From assembly GCF_009765365.1 (NCBI RefSeq), contig NZ_VTOM01000006.1:186001-250000 (forward strand): a stretch of DNA of 64,000 bases, in the 5' to 3' direction. The translations under genes were made by a program, and so were the position numbers. Of the stretch, positions 29,014-38,088 are shown in pieces (positions within the stretch are counted from its first letter, which is position 1; every line of letters starts with the position of its first letter). The notes under the pieces were generated by a model. It saw only the letters and a program-made list of their open reading frames with translations. It did no database searches and was not told where the DNA came from. This stretch comes from Antarcticirhabdus aurantiaca. Its GTDB lineage: Bacteria; Pseudomonadota; Alphaproteobacteria; Rhizobiales; Rhizobiaceae.

Positions 29014-29526
29014 ATGCCCATCGTTTCCCTCGTGAAATCCGAGCCGCTCGTCGACGGGCGCCAGTCCGAGCGCGCCATGCTGGTGCGCCGCGGCGTGCAG
29101 CGGCTGATGGCGAGCCTGCGCGTGTCGGTGCTGCCGGAGATGCCGCTCGCCTCGGGCCGGCGGGCCGATCTCGTGTGCCTCGGCGAGAAGGGCGACATCG
29201 CCATCGTCGAGATCAAGTCCTCGATCGAGGACTTCCGCGCCGACCGCAAGTGGCCGGACTACCGGCTGCATTGCGACCGGCTCTTCTTCGCCACCCATCC
29301 CGGCGTGCCGGTGGAGATCTTTCCCGAGGAGTGCGGGCTGATCCTGTCGGACGGCTACGGCGCGGAGGTCCTGCGCGAGGCGCCCGAGCACAAGCTTCCG
29401 CCGGCCACCCGCAAGGCGCTGACGCTGCGCTTCGCGCGCTTGTCCGCCGACCGGCTGACCCGCGCGGAATGGGCCGCGAACCCGTTCCTGACGGGTTCGG
29501 ACCTGATCTTCGACGAGGACGTGTGA
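29014..29526 (+). CDS. mmcB: MmcB family DNA repair protein
   Basis: 170 aa of the MmcB family (PD-(D/E)XK-like). The motif is seen as GRRADLVCLGEKGDIAIVEIKS, with Asp and the Glu-x-Lys pair, followed by DFRADRKWPDYR. In Caulobacter mmcB belongs to the mitomycin C damage response and has been predicted to be a nuclease. It is convergent with actR, the stops being four bases apart. Confidence 0.88.
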   Translation: MPIVSLVKSEPLVDGRQSERAMLVRRGVQRLMASLRVSVLPEMPLASGRRADLVCLGEKGDIAIVEIKSSIEDFRADRKWPDYRLHCDRLFFATHPGVPVEIFPEECGLILSDGYGAEVLREAPEHKLPPATRKALTLRFARLSADRLTRAEWAANPFLTGSDLIFDEDV

Positions 29527-29530
29527 GTCC

Positions 29531-30106
29531 TCAGCGCGGCGCGCGCTTGGCAAGGATGCGCTGGAGCGTGCGGCGGTGCATCGACAGGCGCCGCGCCGTT
29601 TCCGACACGTTGCGGTCGCACATCTCGTAGACGCGCTGGATGTGTTCCCAGCGGACCCGGTCAGCCGACATCGGGTTCTCCGGCGGCTCGGCACGGTCGC
29701 CGGGATCGCGCAGGAGCGCGGCGATCACCTCGTCGGCGTCGGCGGGCTTGGCGAGATAGTCGATGGCGCCGAGCTTCACCGCCGAAACGGCCGTCGCGAT
29801 GTTGCCGTAGCCGGTGAGCACCACGACGCGGGCGTCCTCGCGGGCGCGCTGCAGGCGCTCGACGATCTCCAGCCCATTGCCGTCGCCGAGCCGCAGATCG
29901 ACCACGGCGTAGGCGGGCGCCGAGGTGCGCATCGCGGCCAGCCCCTCGGCGACGCTCTCGGCGGTGGCGACGGCGAAGCCGCGGCTTTCCAGCGCCCGGC
30001 TCATCCTTTGGAGAAAGGGCCGGTCGTCGTCGACGAGCAGCAGCGAGCGGTCGCCCTCGGGAAGCCGCGCCTTCGCCGGCGCGGCGGCAATGTCTTCCAT
30101 CAGCAT
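29531..30106 (-). CDS. actR: ActR/RegA-type redox response regulator
   Basis: 191 aa: a receiver domain with phospho-acceptor Asp70 (AVVDLRLGDG) and conserved Lys120, then a Fis-type helix-turn-helix at the C-terminus (NVSETARRLSMHRRTLQRIL), which is almost invariant in RegA/PrrA/ActR. It controls respiration, carbon and nitrogen fixation and acid tolerance genes in response to redox state. Its sensor gene actS lies 75 bases upstream on the same strand. Confidence 0.93.
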   Translation of the reverse strand: MLMEDIAAAPAKARLPEGDRSLLLVDDDRPFLQRMSRALESRGFAVATAESVAEGLAAMRTSAPAYAVVDLRLGDGNGLEIVERLQRAREDARVVVLTGYGNIATAVSAVKLGAIDYLAKPADADEVIAALLRDPGDRAEPPENPMSADRVRWEHIQRVYEMCDRNVSETARRLSMHRRTLQRILAKRAPR

Positions 30107-30181
30107 GTTCGGCTCCCTTTGCTTCGGCTTAGATGGCGATCGAGCGGGGCTTCGGCAACGGCGGGAGGGGGGTCTGCTCCG

Positions 30182-31534
30182 CTATTCGTGAATGCTGGGA
30201 CGCCGGGATGCGAAGGCTTCGCGCGTCCAGACGAGGCGCACCACGGCGCCCGTGGTCGGCTCGCGGGGGCCGCGATTGCGGATGTCGATCTGGGCGCCGG
30301 AGCGCTCCAGAAGCGTCTTGGCGATGAACAGGCCGAGGCCGAGGCCGCCGCCGGCCTTGCGGTGCGGCGCGTCGCGCTCGGACATGTAGGGATCGCCGAT
30401 GCGCTGCAGCACCTCGGGCACGAAGCCCGGACCGTCGTCGAGAACGGTGACGGACACGGTGGTGGTGGTCCAGCCGGCGCGCACCCGCACCTCGCCCCCG
30501 GCGAAGTCGACGGCGTTCTCGACGATGTTGCCGAGCCCGTAGAGGACGCCGGCATTGCGGCGCAGCGTCGGCTCCGGCCCGTCGCGCTCGGCGACCTCCA
30601 CCACCACCGAAACGCCGAAGTCGCGATGGGGGCTCGCCACCTCCTCGAGGAGCTGCATCAGGCTCATCTGGCCGAGATGCTCCTCCGACGACGACGACAG
30701 GCTGGCGAGGCGCCGCAGGATCGAGCGGCAGCGCTCGGACTGGGCGACGAGGAGCTCGACGTCGTCGGCATGCGGGCTGTCGGCCGGCAGCGAGCGGCGC
30801 ATCTCCTTGGCCACCAGATCGATCGTGGCGAGCGGCGTGCCGAGCTCGTGCGCCGCCGCGGCCGCCAGACCGTCGAGGGCCGACAGGTGCTGCTCGCGCT
30901 GGAGCACCAGCTCGGTCGCGCCGAGCGCGTCCGCGAGCGTCCGCGACTCGGCCGCGACGCGGTAGACGTAGATCGCGGCGAAGACGATGGTGGTGGCCAC
31001 CGCGAACCAGAGGCCGCCGACATAAGGGATCGGCAGCACCATGGTCTCGTGCTCGCTCCAGGGCACGGGCAGGTGGACGAAGGCGAGAAACGTCGTCGCG
31101 ACCACGGCGAGGAGCGCCAGGACCGCGGCCGAGAGCGGCGGCTGCGTCGCCGAGGCGATCACCACGGGCACGACCAGGAAGACGGCGAAGGGGTTCTCGA
31201 CGCCCCCCGTCAGGAACAGGAGCCCGGCCGGCTGAAGGATGTCGAAGGCGAGAACTGCGGCCGAGGCGGCGGGCGAGAGGCGCCGGCTCTTGGGGTAGGT
31301 GACGCCGAGCCAGACGTTGAGCGCGGCCGAAAGCGCGATGAGGCCGAGGCAGAGCCAGACCGGATAGGGCCACCACAGGCCCCAGGCGACGAAGACGCAG
31401 GCCGCGAGCTGGCCGGCGACCGACAGCCAGCGCAGCCGCACGAGCGTGGCGAGGCGCAGCCTCTGGCTCTCGCGCGTCGAGGTCGCGAAGGCCGGCAGTC
31501 CGAACGTGTAGGTCTGGTTGGAAGCCTGGTCCAT
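30182..31534 (-). CDS. actS: ActS/RegB-type redox-sensing histidine kinase
   Basis: 450 aa with about six membrane segments in residues 35-195, the quinone-binding motif GGVENPF at 110-116, the H-box His229 (AHELGTP) and the redox-active Cys269 in SERCRSIL. These are the two known sensing elements of RegB: ubiquinone redox state and cysteine oxidation. The ATPase domain is intact (GLGLGLFIAK). It phosphorylates ActR, encoded just downstream. Confidence 0.94.
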   Translation of the reverse strand: MDQASNQTYTFGLPAFATSTRESQRLRLATLVRLRWLSVAGQLAACVFVAWGLWWPYPVWLCLGLIALSAALNVWLGVTYPKSRRLSPAASAAVLAFDILQPAGLLFLTGGVENPFAVFLVVPVVIASATQPPLSAAVLALLAVVATTFLAFVHLPVPWSEHETMVLPIPYVGGLWFAVATTIVFAAIYVYRVAAESRTLADALGATELVLQREQHLSALDGLAAAAAHELGTPLATIDLVAKEMRRSLPADSPHADDVELLVAQSERCRSILRRLASLSSSSEEHLGQMSLMQLLEEVASPHRDFGVSVVVEVAERDGPEPTLRRNAGVLYGLGNIVENAVDFAGGEVRVRAGWTTTTVSVTVLDDGPGFVPEVLQRIGDPYMSERDAPHRKAGGGLGLGLFIAKTLLERSGAQIDIRNRGPREPTTGAVVRLVWTREAFASRRPSIHE

Positions 31535-31638
31535 CGGCGCGGGTCAGCATGTCGTCGGGAAAAACGTCCCCATGACATAGGGCCGCCCGGCCGTTCTGGC
31601 AGCGCGGCAGGACGCCCCGCGGCAAAGCGGCCGTTTTT

Positions 31639-32712
31639 TCACGACGGCGGAGGCGGAGCGGTGGAGCCGCGAACCACGAGTTCGGTGTCCAGGGTTTCGC
31701 GCCAGATCTCGGTCGGGCGCTCGACGATCGCGCGCACGGCGCGGCGCCCGAGCTCGGCGATCGGCTGGCGCATCGTCGTGAGCGGCGGGTCCGAGGCCTC
31801 GCCTTCCGGCACCCCGTCGAAGCCGACGAGCGACACGTCGCCGGGAACGGCGATGCCCCTGGCCGTCAGCCAGTCCAGCGCAAGGAGCGCGATGCGGTCC
31901 GACTGCGCGATGAGCGCGGTCGGCGCCGGCCCTGTGGCGAAGATCTCCTCCAGCGCGGCGCCCACGGTCGCGTCCTCGCCCGTCGTCTCGAATATCGGGA
32001 CGCCGGCCGTGTCGATCCCGGCCGCTTCGAGCTCCCGGAAGGTGCCGATCACGCGGTCGCGCGAGGTCGTGTAGATCGCCGCCTCCACCTGCGCCATCGT
32101 CGCCCGCCCGACGCCCTCGTTGTCGAAGTCCATGGCGAGCACGGCGAAGCGGCGGTGGCCGAGATCGAGAAGGTGGCGGGCGAGGCGGCGCGAGGCGGCG
32201 ATGTTGTCGATGCTGATCGCCGACAGCGTGTCGCCGGCATCGCCGAAGTCGAGCGCCACGAAGGGCAGGCGGCGCTCGCGCGACTGCGCGATCAGCTTCT
32301 GCGCGCCGGTCAGGCAGAAGAGCACGAAGCCGTCGACGAGGGCGCTGTGCATGTTCCAGGCGAGGTCCGCCTCGTCCGAGGCCGAGATCAGGGAGACGCC
32401 GAGCCCTTCCGCATCGCAGGCCTCGGCGATCCCCTTCATCAGGATGCGGGCGAAGGGATCGTCGAAGAAATAGGCGAGCGGCTCGGTGGTCGCGACGCCG
32501 ATGGCGTTGACCCGGCCCGTGCCGAGAAGGCGCCCCTTCGGATCCGGCCCGGCATAGTTGATCGAGCGGGCGACCTCCAGCACGCGCTCGCGCACCTCCG
32601 CCCGCACGATGTCCGGCCGGTTGAAGACGTTGGACGCCGTGCCCTTGGAAACGCCTGCCGCCTTGGCGAGGTCGCCGAGGGTTGGGGGTCTGTCGGTGTC
32701 GTTCCTGCTCAC
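31639..32712 (-). CDS. LacI-family transcriptional regulator
   Basis: 357 aa: an N-terminal LacI helix-turn-helix (TLGDLAKAAGVSKGTASNVFNRP), then a periplasmic-binding-protein-like sugar domain ending in the usual DGVPEGEASDPPLTTMRQP. The effector is likely a sugar but cannot be named. Three operator-like palindromes lie upstream, between it and the divergent DUF1127 gene, so it probably represses itself and that gene. Confidence 0.92.
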   Translation of the reverse strand: MSRNDTDRPPTLGDLAKAAGVSKGTASNVFNRPDIVRAEVRERVLEVARSINYAGPDPKGRLLGTGRVNAIGVATTEPLAYFFDDPFARILMKGIAEACDAEGLGVSLISASDEADLAWNMHSALVDGFVLFCLTGAQKLIAQSRERRLPFVALDFGDAGDTLSAISIDNIAASRRLARHLLDLGHRRFAVLAMDFDNEGVGRATMAQVEAAIYTTSRDRVIGTFRELEAAGIDTAGVPIFETTGEDATVGAALEEIFATGPAPTALIAQSDRIALLALDWLTARGIAVPGDVSLVGFDGVPEGEASDPPLTTMRQPIAELGRRAVRAIVERPTEIWRETLDTELVVRGSTAPPPPS

Positions 32713-32753
32713 GTCGCCCTTTCGATCATCGTGGCCCGCAGCCGAGTTTTTTC

Positions 32754-32767
32754 TTGAACCGGTCCAA
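32754..32767. promoter_or_regulatory. LacI-type operator site 1
   Basis: TTGAACCGGTCCAA, a near-perfect palindrome with the CG centre typical of LacI-family sites, 42 bases upstream of the lacI-type start. Confidence 0.72.
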
Positions 32768-32803
32768 ATTTTCCATTGACCAGGCGGGCGGACCGATTAT
32801 CAT

Positions 32804-32815
32804 TGAACCGGTTCA
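32804..32815. promoter_or_regulatory. LacI-type operator site 2
   Basis: TGAACCGGTTCA, a perfect palindrome; its centre is 49 bases from site 1. Confidence 0.75.
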
Positions 32816-32835
32816 CAAGCGGTGGAGCTGTCGAT

Positions 32836-32847
32836 TGAACCGGTCCA
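32836..32847. promoter_or_regulatory. LacI-type operator site 3
   Basis: TGAACCGGTCCA, same core as site 1; its centre is 32 bases from site 2 and it is 48 bases before the DUF1127 start. Confidence 0.72.
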
Positions 32848-32894
32848 CTCGTCGATCCAAGCGCCACCTCCCCGCTGCCAGGAAGGGCTCAGCC

Positions 32895-33173
32895 ATGACC
32901 ACGCTCGCATATCGCGCCGGCCTCGACCATGCCGGGCAGACCTTCGATCCCGCCGCCGCGCTCATCGCCCTGTGGACGCGGTTCCGCGACCGCCGCCGCG
33001 AGCGGCGCGCGCTCGTCGCCCTGGCGCGCCGCGATCCGCGCCTTCTCGAAGACATGGGCCTCGATCCCGAAACGATCTACGCGGCTCTGGACGGGACGAC
33101 CGACGCGGTCGGCCCCGCCCATCTGAGCCCGCTCCTGCGCCCCGAGATGTCGAAGCCGCGGCGCAAAGCATGA
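32895..33173 (+). CDS. DUF1127 domain-containing protein
   Basis: 92 aa. The Arg-rich DUF1127 motif is seen at about 30-62 (RFRDRRRERRALVALAR, then DPRLLEDMGLDPE). Small DUF1127 proteins affect RNA turnover and phosphate or carbon metabolism in rhizobia and agrobacteria; most are 45-50 aa, so this has extra N- and C-terminal tails. Its upstream region holds two of the LacI-type sites, which suggests it is part of that regulon. Confidence 0.84.
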   Translation: MTTLAYRAGLDHAGQTFDPAAALIALWTRFRDRRRERRALVALARRDPRLLEDMGLDPETIYAALDGTTDAVGPAHLSPLLRPEMSKPRRKA

Positions 33174-33207
33174 GGGTCGGCGCGGCGCGCATCGCTCTGC
33201 GGTTCCC

Positions 33208-35676
33208 TCAGGTTCCGCGCGGCTTGGCGCGGGCGGTGGGCGGGGCGGAGGCCGGGTCCTCCGGCCAGGGATGCTTGGGGTAGCGGCCGCGAAGGTCGGC
33301 GCGCACGTCGCGCCACGAGCCGGCCCAGAAGCCCGGCAGATCGCGCGTCACCTGGATCGGCCGCTGGGCGGGCGACAGGAGTTCCAGGATCAGCGGCAGG
33401 CGCCCGCCCGCGATCGCCGGATGCCGCGTCAAGCCGAAGAGCTCCTGGACGCGGATCGCCAGCACCGGCCCTTCCTCCTCGAAGCGGATCGGATGACGGT
33501 TGCCGGTCGGCGCCTCGAAATGCGTCGGTGCCAGCGCGTCGAGCTGGCGCGCGGCCTCCGTGGGCGCCAGGGCGCGCAGCCCCGCCTCGATCACGTCCGG
33601 CGACAGGTCGGACAAGCGCGAGGCGCCGGGCGCATAGGGCAGGAGCCAGTCCTCCAGCCCGTCGAGGAGAGCCTTGTCGGACAGGTCCGGCCAGGGCGGC
33701 GAGCCGTAGGCGGCAGCGAGAAAGCGCAGGCGGCGCAAGAGGCGCCCGTTCTCCTTCGACAGCGGCAGGGCGGCAAAGCCGAGGCGCCGGATGCCGTCGC
33801 CGAGCGCGGCGGCCACGCCCTCCCCTTTCGGGCTGGCGAGCGGCGTTTCCGCGATCACCGCCTTGCCGATCCGGCGCACGCGCCGGGCGCGCACCTCGCG
33901 CGCACCGGCGTCGAAGGCGATCTCGTCCTCCTCGATCAGACGACCGGCCGCGACGCGCGGCAGCGACGCCTCGTCCACGCTCGCCGCGGCGCGGATGCGC
34001 CCGCCCTTCGCCTGACCCGTCAGGTCGGCGACGCAGAGAAAGCGCGCGCGGGCGAGCGGCGAGGCCTCGTCGATGACGCCGCCGCGCCCGCTCGCCAGCG
34101 TGAAGCGGCCGCTGCCGCGCCCGACCGCCAGCCGGTCGGCATAGCCGAGGGCGAGGATCGCTCCGATCTCCTCCGGCTCGATCGCGGCAACGGGGGCGAG
34201 GTCGCGCGGCACGAGACCGGCGATGCGCCGGGCGAGCCCGCGCGCGCCCTGGGCGCGGCCGCTCCGTTCGGCGCGGTAGCGGCGCAGGCGCTCGGCGAGG
34301 TCCGGATCGGTGCCACCGAGGCCCGGCTCGGTAAGGAGCACGGCGAGTTCCGCCGCCGTTTCGCGCGCGGGAACCGGCGCGCCGGCCACCATGCGGGCGA
34401 GGCGCGGCGGCAGCGGCAGGGCGCGCATCGCCTCGCCGAGCGGGGTCAGGCGATCGTCGGGGTCGAGGGCGCCGAGGGACTGGAGGAGCGCCCGCGCTTC
34501 CTTCAGCGCGGGCTTCGGCGGCGGGTCGAGGAAGGCGAGGCTCGCGGGATCGGCGAGGCCCCAGGCGGCGGCGTCGAGAAGCAGGCCGGACAGGTCCGTC
34601 GACAGGATCTCCGGCTGGTCGAAGGCGTCCAGGGCCGCCGTCTGCTCCTCGCGCCACAGGCGGATGGCGGTGCCCGGCGCGGTGCGGCCGGCGCGTCCCG
34701 CCCGCTGGTCGGCCGCCGCGCGCGACACGCGCGCCGTTTCCAGCCGCGACAGACCGGTCGCCGGCTCGAAGACGGGCTTGCGGCGATAGCCGCCGTCGAC
34801 CACCACGGTGACGCCGTCGATGGTGAGCGAGGTCTCGGCAATGGAGGTCGCGAGCACCACCTTGCGCCGCCCCGCCGGGGCGGGCTTCACCGCGACGTCC
34901 TGCGCCGCCCCTTCCATCGCGCCGAAGAGCGGGGCGAGGATCACGTCGGGCGGCAGGCTGCGCTCCAGGCGCTCGGCGGTTCGCTCGATCTCGCGCTGGC
35001 CCGGCAGGAAGGCGAGGATCGATCCGGGCTCTTCGCGCAGCGCCTCGCGGATCGCCCCCGCCACGGCGTCCTCCAGCGGCTCGGTGCCCGGCCGGTCGCG
35101 GTAGCGGATCGCGATGGGAAAGGCGCGGCCGGCGCTCTCGATCACCGGCGCGTTGCCGAGAAGCGCGGCGACGCGCGCGCCGTCGAGCGTCGCGGACATC
35201 ACGAGGATGCGCAGATCCTCGCGAAACACGCCCGCCGCGTCGAGCGCCAGCGCGAGGCCCCAATCGGCGTCGAGCGAGCGCTCGTGGAACTCGTCGAAGA
35301 GGACGGCCGCGATGCCCGTCAGCTCCGGATCGCCGAGGATCATGCGCGAGAAGACGCCTTCGGTGACGACCTCGATCCGCGTCACCTTCGAAACGCGGGT
35401 GTCGAGGCGCATGCGCCAGCCGACGGTGTCGCCGACCTCCTCGCCGAGGATCGAGGCCATGCGCCGGGCGCTGGCGCGCGCCGCGAGCCGTCGCGGCTCG
35501 ACGAGAAGGATGCGCCCCTGCCCCAGCCAGCCCGCCGACAGGAGATGGAGGGGCACAAGCGTCGTCTTGCCGGCGCCGGGCGGGGCGACGAGAACGGCGC
35601 GGCGCGCCTCCTCCAGGGCGCGCGACACGTCCGGCAGGACGGCCGAGACTGGCAGCTCGGGCAGAGCCGCGGTCAT
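33208..35676 (-). CDS. hrpB: ATP-dependent helicase HrpB
   Basis: 822 aa DEAH-type helicase. Walker A is VAPPGAGKTTLVP near residue 32, the Walker B is FDEFHERSLDAD, and QRAGRAGRTAPG is motif VI. The HrpB-specific C-terminal domain ends in SWRDVRADLRGRYPKHPWPEDP, typical of the family. Function is poorly defined (RNA helicase-like). The start overlaps the stop of the ABC ATPase gene (ATGA). Confidence 0.95.
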   Translation of the reverse strand: MTAALPELPVSAVLPDVSRALEEARRAVLVAPPGAGKTTLVPLHLLSAGWLGQGRILLVEPRRLAARASARRMASILGEEVGDTVGWRMRLDTRVSKVTRIEVVTEGVFSRMILGDPELTGIAAVLFDEFHERSLDADWGLALALDAAGVFREDLRILVMSATLDGARVAALLGNAPVIESAGRAFPIAIRYRDRPGTEPLEDAVAGAIREALREEPGSILAFLPGQREIERTAERLERSLPPDVILAPLFGAMEGAAQDVAVKPAPAGRRKVVLATSIAETSLTIDGVTVVVDGGYRRKPVFEPATGLSRLETARVSRAAADQRAGRAGRTAPGTAIRLWREEQTAALDAFDQPEILSTDLSGLLLDAAAWGLADPASLAFLDPPPKPALKEARALLQSLGALDPDDRLTPLGEAMRALPLPPRLARMVAGAPVPARETAAELAVLLTEPGLGGTDPDLAERLRRYRAERSGRAQGARGLARRIAGLVPRDLAPVAAIEPEEIGAILALGYADRLAVGRGSGRFTLASGRGGVIDEASPLARARFLCVADLTGQAKGGRIRAAASVDEASLPRVAAGRLIEEDEIAFDAGAREVRARRVRRIGKAVIAETPLASPKGEGVAAALGDGIRRLGFAALPLSKENGRLLRRLRFLAAAYGSPPWPDLSDKALLDGLEDWLLPYAPGASRLSDLSPDVIEAGLRALAPTEAARQLDALAPTHFEAPTGNRHPIRFEEEGPVLAIRVQELFGLTRHPAIAGGRLPLILELLSPAQRPIQVTRDLPGFWAGSWRDVRADLRGRYPKHPWPEDPASAPPTARAKPRGT

Positions 35677-36341
35677 CGCGCCGCCTCGGCACCGATCGAA
35701 AGGACGCGGCCGCCCGCGGCCTCGGCGTCGGCCGGATCGTGGGTGACGAGGATCGCCGGGATGCGCCGCTCGGCCACGAGCGAGACGACGAGCGCGCGCA
35801 CCGTGCCGCGCAGCGCCTGGTCCAGCCCGTTGAACGGCTCGTCGAGGAGAAGCAGCCGGGGCTCGGCGAGAAGCGTGCGGGCCAGCGCGGCGCGCTGGCC
35901 CTGGCCGCCGGACAGAGTCGCGGGATCGCGGTCGAAGAAGCCGGCAAGGTCGACGCGGGCCAGCATGGCGTCGGCGGCGGCGCGGCGGGCGGCCCGGCCG
36001 CTGACAGTGGGCGGCAGCGCGAACAGGAGGTTCTGCCCGACGCTCATGTGGGGGAAGAGCAGCGGGTCCTGGAAGATCAGGCCGGCGCCGCGCCGCTCGG
36101 GTGGAGACGCGAGAAGATCCTCGTCGCCGAGGCGCGCCGCGCCGCTCGCCGAAAAAGCGGGGTCCAGGAAGCCGGCGATCAGCGCCAGCAGCGTCGACTT
36201 GCCCGAGCCGGAAGGGCCCATCACCGTCAGCACCGCGCCGGGCGGCACGAGCGCGTCGACGTCGAGGAGGCGCCGTCCCCCGAGCGCGATGGAGACGCGG
36301 TCGAGGCGAAGGCTCGGAAACATCGGGGCGGCGGGCGGCAT
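35673..36341 (-). CDS. ABC transporter ATP-binding protein (YnjD-like)
   Basis: 222 aa with Walker A GPSGSGKST, signature LSGGQGQRAALAR, Walker B LLLLDEPFNGLD and switch His in VTHD. The start chosen (36341, MPPAAPMFPS) overlaps the permease stop by one base (TGATG), indicating coupling; an internal ATG at 36323 is the alternative. With the double permease and binding protein upstream it matches the YnjBCD layout of E. coli, whose substrate is unknown. Confidence 0.88.
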   Translation of the reverse strand: MPPAAPMFPSLRLDRVSIALGGRRLLDVDALVPPGAVLTVMGPSGSGKSTLLALIAGFLDPAFSASGAARLGDEDLLASPPERRGAGLIFQDPLLFPHMSVGQNLLFALPPTVSGRAARRAAADAMLARVDLAGFFDRDPATLSGGQGQRAALARTLLAEPRLLLLDEPFNGLDQALRGTVRALVVSLVAERRIPAILVTHDPADAEAAGGRVLSIGAEAAR

Positions 36342-38011
36342 CAGGTCCTCATGCCGCGCCGGCCGGGGAAGCACAAGCCGTGGATGGCCGGCACCAGCGC
36401 GAAGGCGAGGCAGGGCAGCGCCGCCTGGAGGAGCGCATAGGCGCCGATGATCCGCCGGTCGCCGCCGGAGGCGAGCGCGACGGCCTCGGTGGTGATCGTC
36501 GGGTAGAGCCCGGCGCCGAGGACGATGGTCGGGAGATAGAGCCCGGCGGACACGGCGAAGCCGATGGCGAAGGCCGAAAGCAGAGGCTTGAGCAGCAGCG
36601 GCAGGCGCACCCGCAGGAGGCGGGCGAAGCGCCCGCGGCCGAGGCTCGCCGCGACGCGCTCGAAGCGCGGATCGAGCCGGGCCCAGGGCTCGGCGAGCGC
36701 GAGAAGGACGTAAGGCAACACGAAGACGAGGTGGAGGGCCGACAGAACAAGAAGGCTCGGCCGGCCGCCGAGCGCGAGGAGCCCCGTCGACAGGCCGAAC
36801 ACGAAGGCCGGCTGCGGCACGAGGAGCGGCAGGGCGAGGAGCGCCGCGAGTCGCCGCGGCAGGGGCGAGGCGGCGGCCAGAAGGAGGATCGCGAGAAGCA
36901 CCGCCGCGCCCGCCGACAGGAGGCCGAGCGCGAGCGTCGTGCCGAGCGGGCCGGCGGCCGAGCGCAGCGCGGCGCTCCAGGTGCGGCCCGAAAGGCTCGG
37001 CGGCAGAAGGTCCGGGAAGCTCCAGAAGCCGGCGACCGACCAGAGAGCGAGGCCGACAAGGCCGAGCCCGACCACGATGACCGGCAGGAGCGCGGCGCCG
37101 AGCCCGAGGCCGCGCATCGCCGCCTCGAATGGCAGCCGCCCGCCGCGCGCGAGGCGGCGGCGCAGCCAAGCCGCCGCGCAGCGCTCGACGCCGAGCCAGA
37201 GAAGGATCGCGGCAAGCGTCGCCCCGCCCTGCAGCAGCGCGCCGGCCGAAGCCTTCAGGCGAAGGCCGAGGTCGGGATCGCCCATCCAGCGCAGGAGCTG
37301 GACGGCGAGCGTCGGCGGCGTCGAGGGGCCGAGGATCAGCGACACGTCGACCACCGAGGAGCCGAAGGCGGCGACGGCGAGAACCGGCAGGCGGATCTCG
37401 CGATAGAGCGTCGGCCAGACCGCGAACAGGAAGGCCGCCGCGCGTCCCTGTCCGAGCGAGCGGGCGACCGCGGTCCGCCGCGCCGGCTCGGCCCGCGGCA
37501 GGCTGGCGAGCGCGACGAGGAGGATGAACGGCATCTCCTTGGCGACGAGGCCGAGGATCAGCGACAGGCCGAGAGGATCGCCGACGATCAGGAGGTCCGG
37601 CGGCCGGCCCAGCCCCAGCGGGACGGCGGCGAGGCGGAACAGGAGGCCGGAGGGTGGGATCAGGAGCGCCACGCCGAAGGCGGCGGCCGCGTGCGGCACG
37701 GCGAGGAGCGGCGCCAGCATCCGCTCGACGCGGGTCAGCGCCCGCGTTCCCACGAAAGCCGCCAGGGCCAGCATGGCGAGGAGGACGGACAGCGCCGTCG
37801 CGGCGAGCCCCGTCCAGACCGAGAGAAGACCGGAGCGACCGATCCCCGGCGTCGCGAAGAGCTCGTGGAAGGGCTGGAGCGAGAGGGCATCCGCGCCGAG
37901 CGCCGGCAGGTAGCCGAAGGCCGGCAGGAGCGTGCCGAGAAACCCCGCCGTGACGGGCAGCGCGACGAGCGCCGCGACGAGGACAGGCACGAGGCGCAGG
38001 CGAAACGTCAC
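36341..38011 (-). CDS. ABC transporter permease, double-domain (YnjC-like)
   Basis: 556 aa, made of two permease halves in one chain with about twelve hydrophobic segments. Both coupling loops are visible: ARSLGQGRAAAFLFAVWPTL in the first half and AASLGRGRFARLLRVRLPLL in the second. Fused permeases of this kind occur in the ThiP, FbpB and YnjC families; the binding protein points to YnjC. A DUF1345 gene lies between it and the binding protein. Confidence 0.88.
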   Translation of the reverse strand: MTFRLRLVPVLVAALVALPVTAGFLGTLLPAFGYLPALGADALSLQPFHELFATPGIGRSGLLSVWTGLAATALSVLLAMLALAAFVGTRALTRVERMLAPLLAVPHAAAAFGVALLIPPSGLLFRLAAVPLGLGRPPDLLIVGDPLGLSLILGLVAKEMPFILLVALASLPRAEPARRTAVARSLGQGRAAAFLFAVWPTLYREIRLPVLAVAAFGSSVVDVSLILGPSTPPTLAVQLLRWMGDPDLGLRLKASAGALLQGGATLAAILLWLGVERCAAAWLRRRLARGGRLPFEAAMRGLGLGAALLPVIVVGLGLVGLALWSVAGFWSFPDLLPPSLSGRTWSAALRSAAGPLGTTLALGLLSAGAAVLLAILLLAAASPLPRRLAALLALPLLVPQPAFVFGLSTGLLALGGRPSLLVLSALHLVFVLPYVLLALAEPWARLDPRFERVAASLGRGRFARLLRVRLPLLLKPLLSAFAIGFAVSAGLYLPTIVLGAGLYPTITTEAVALASGGDRRIIGAYALLQAALPCLAFALVPAIHGLCFPGRRGMRT

Positions 38012-38088
38012 GCCGACCTCACCGCGGCAGGTCCCGCAACGCCTGCGGCAGGCTGTCCTGGATGCAGCGGATGGTCAGTACCGATCCC

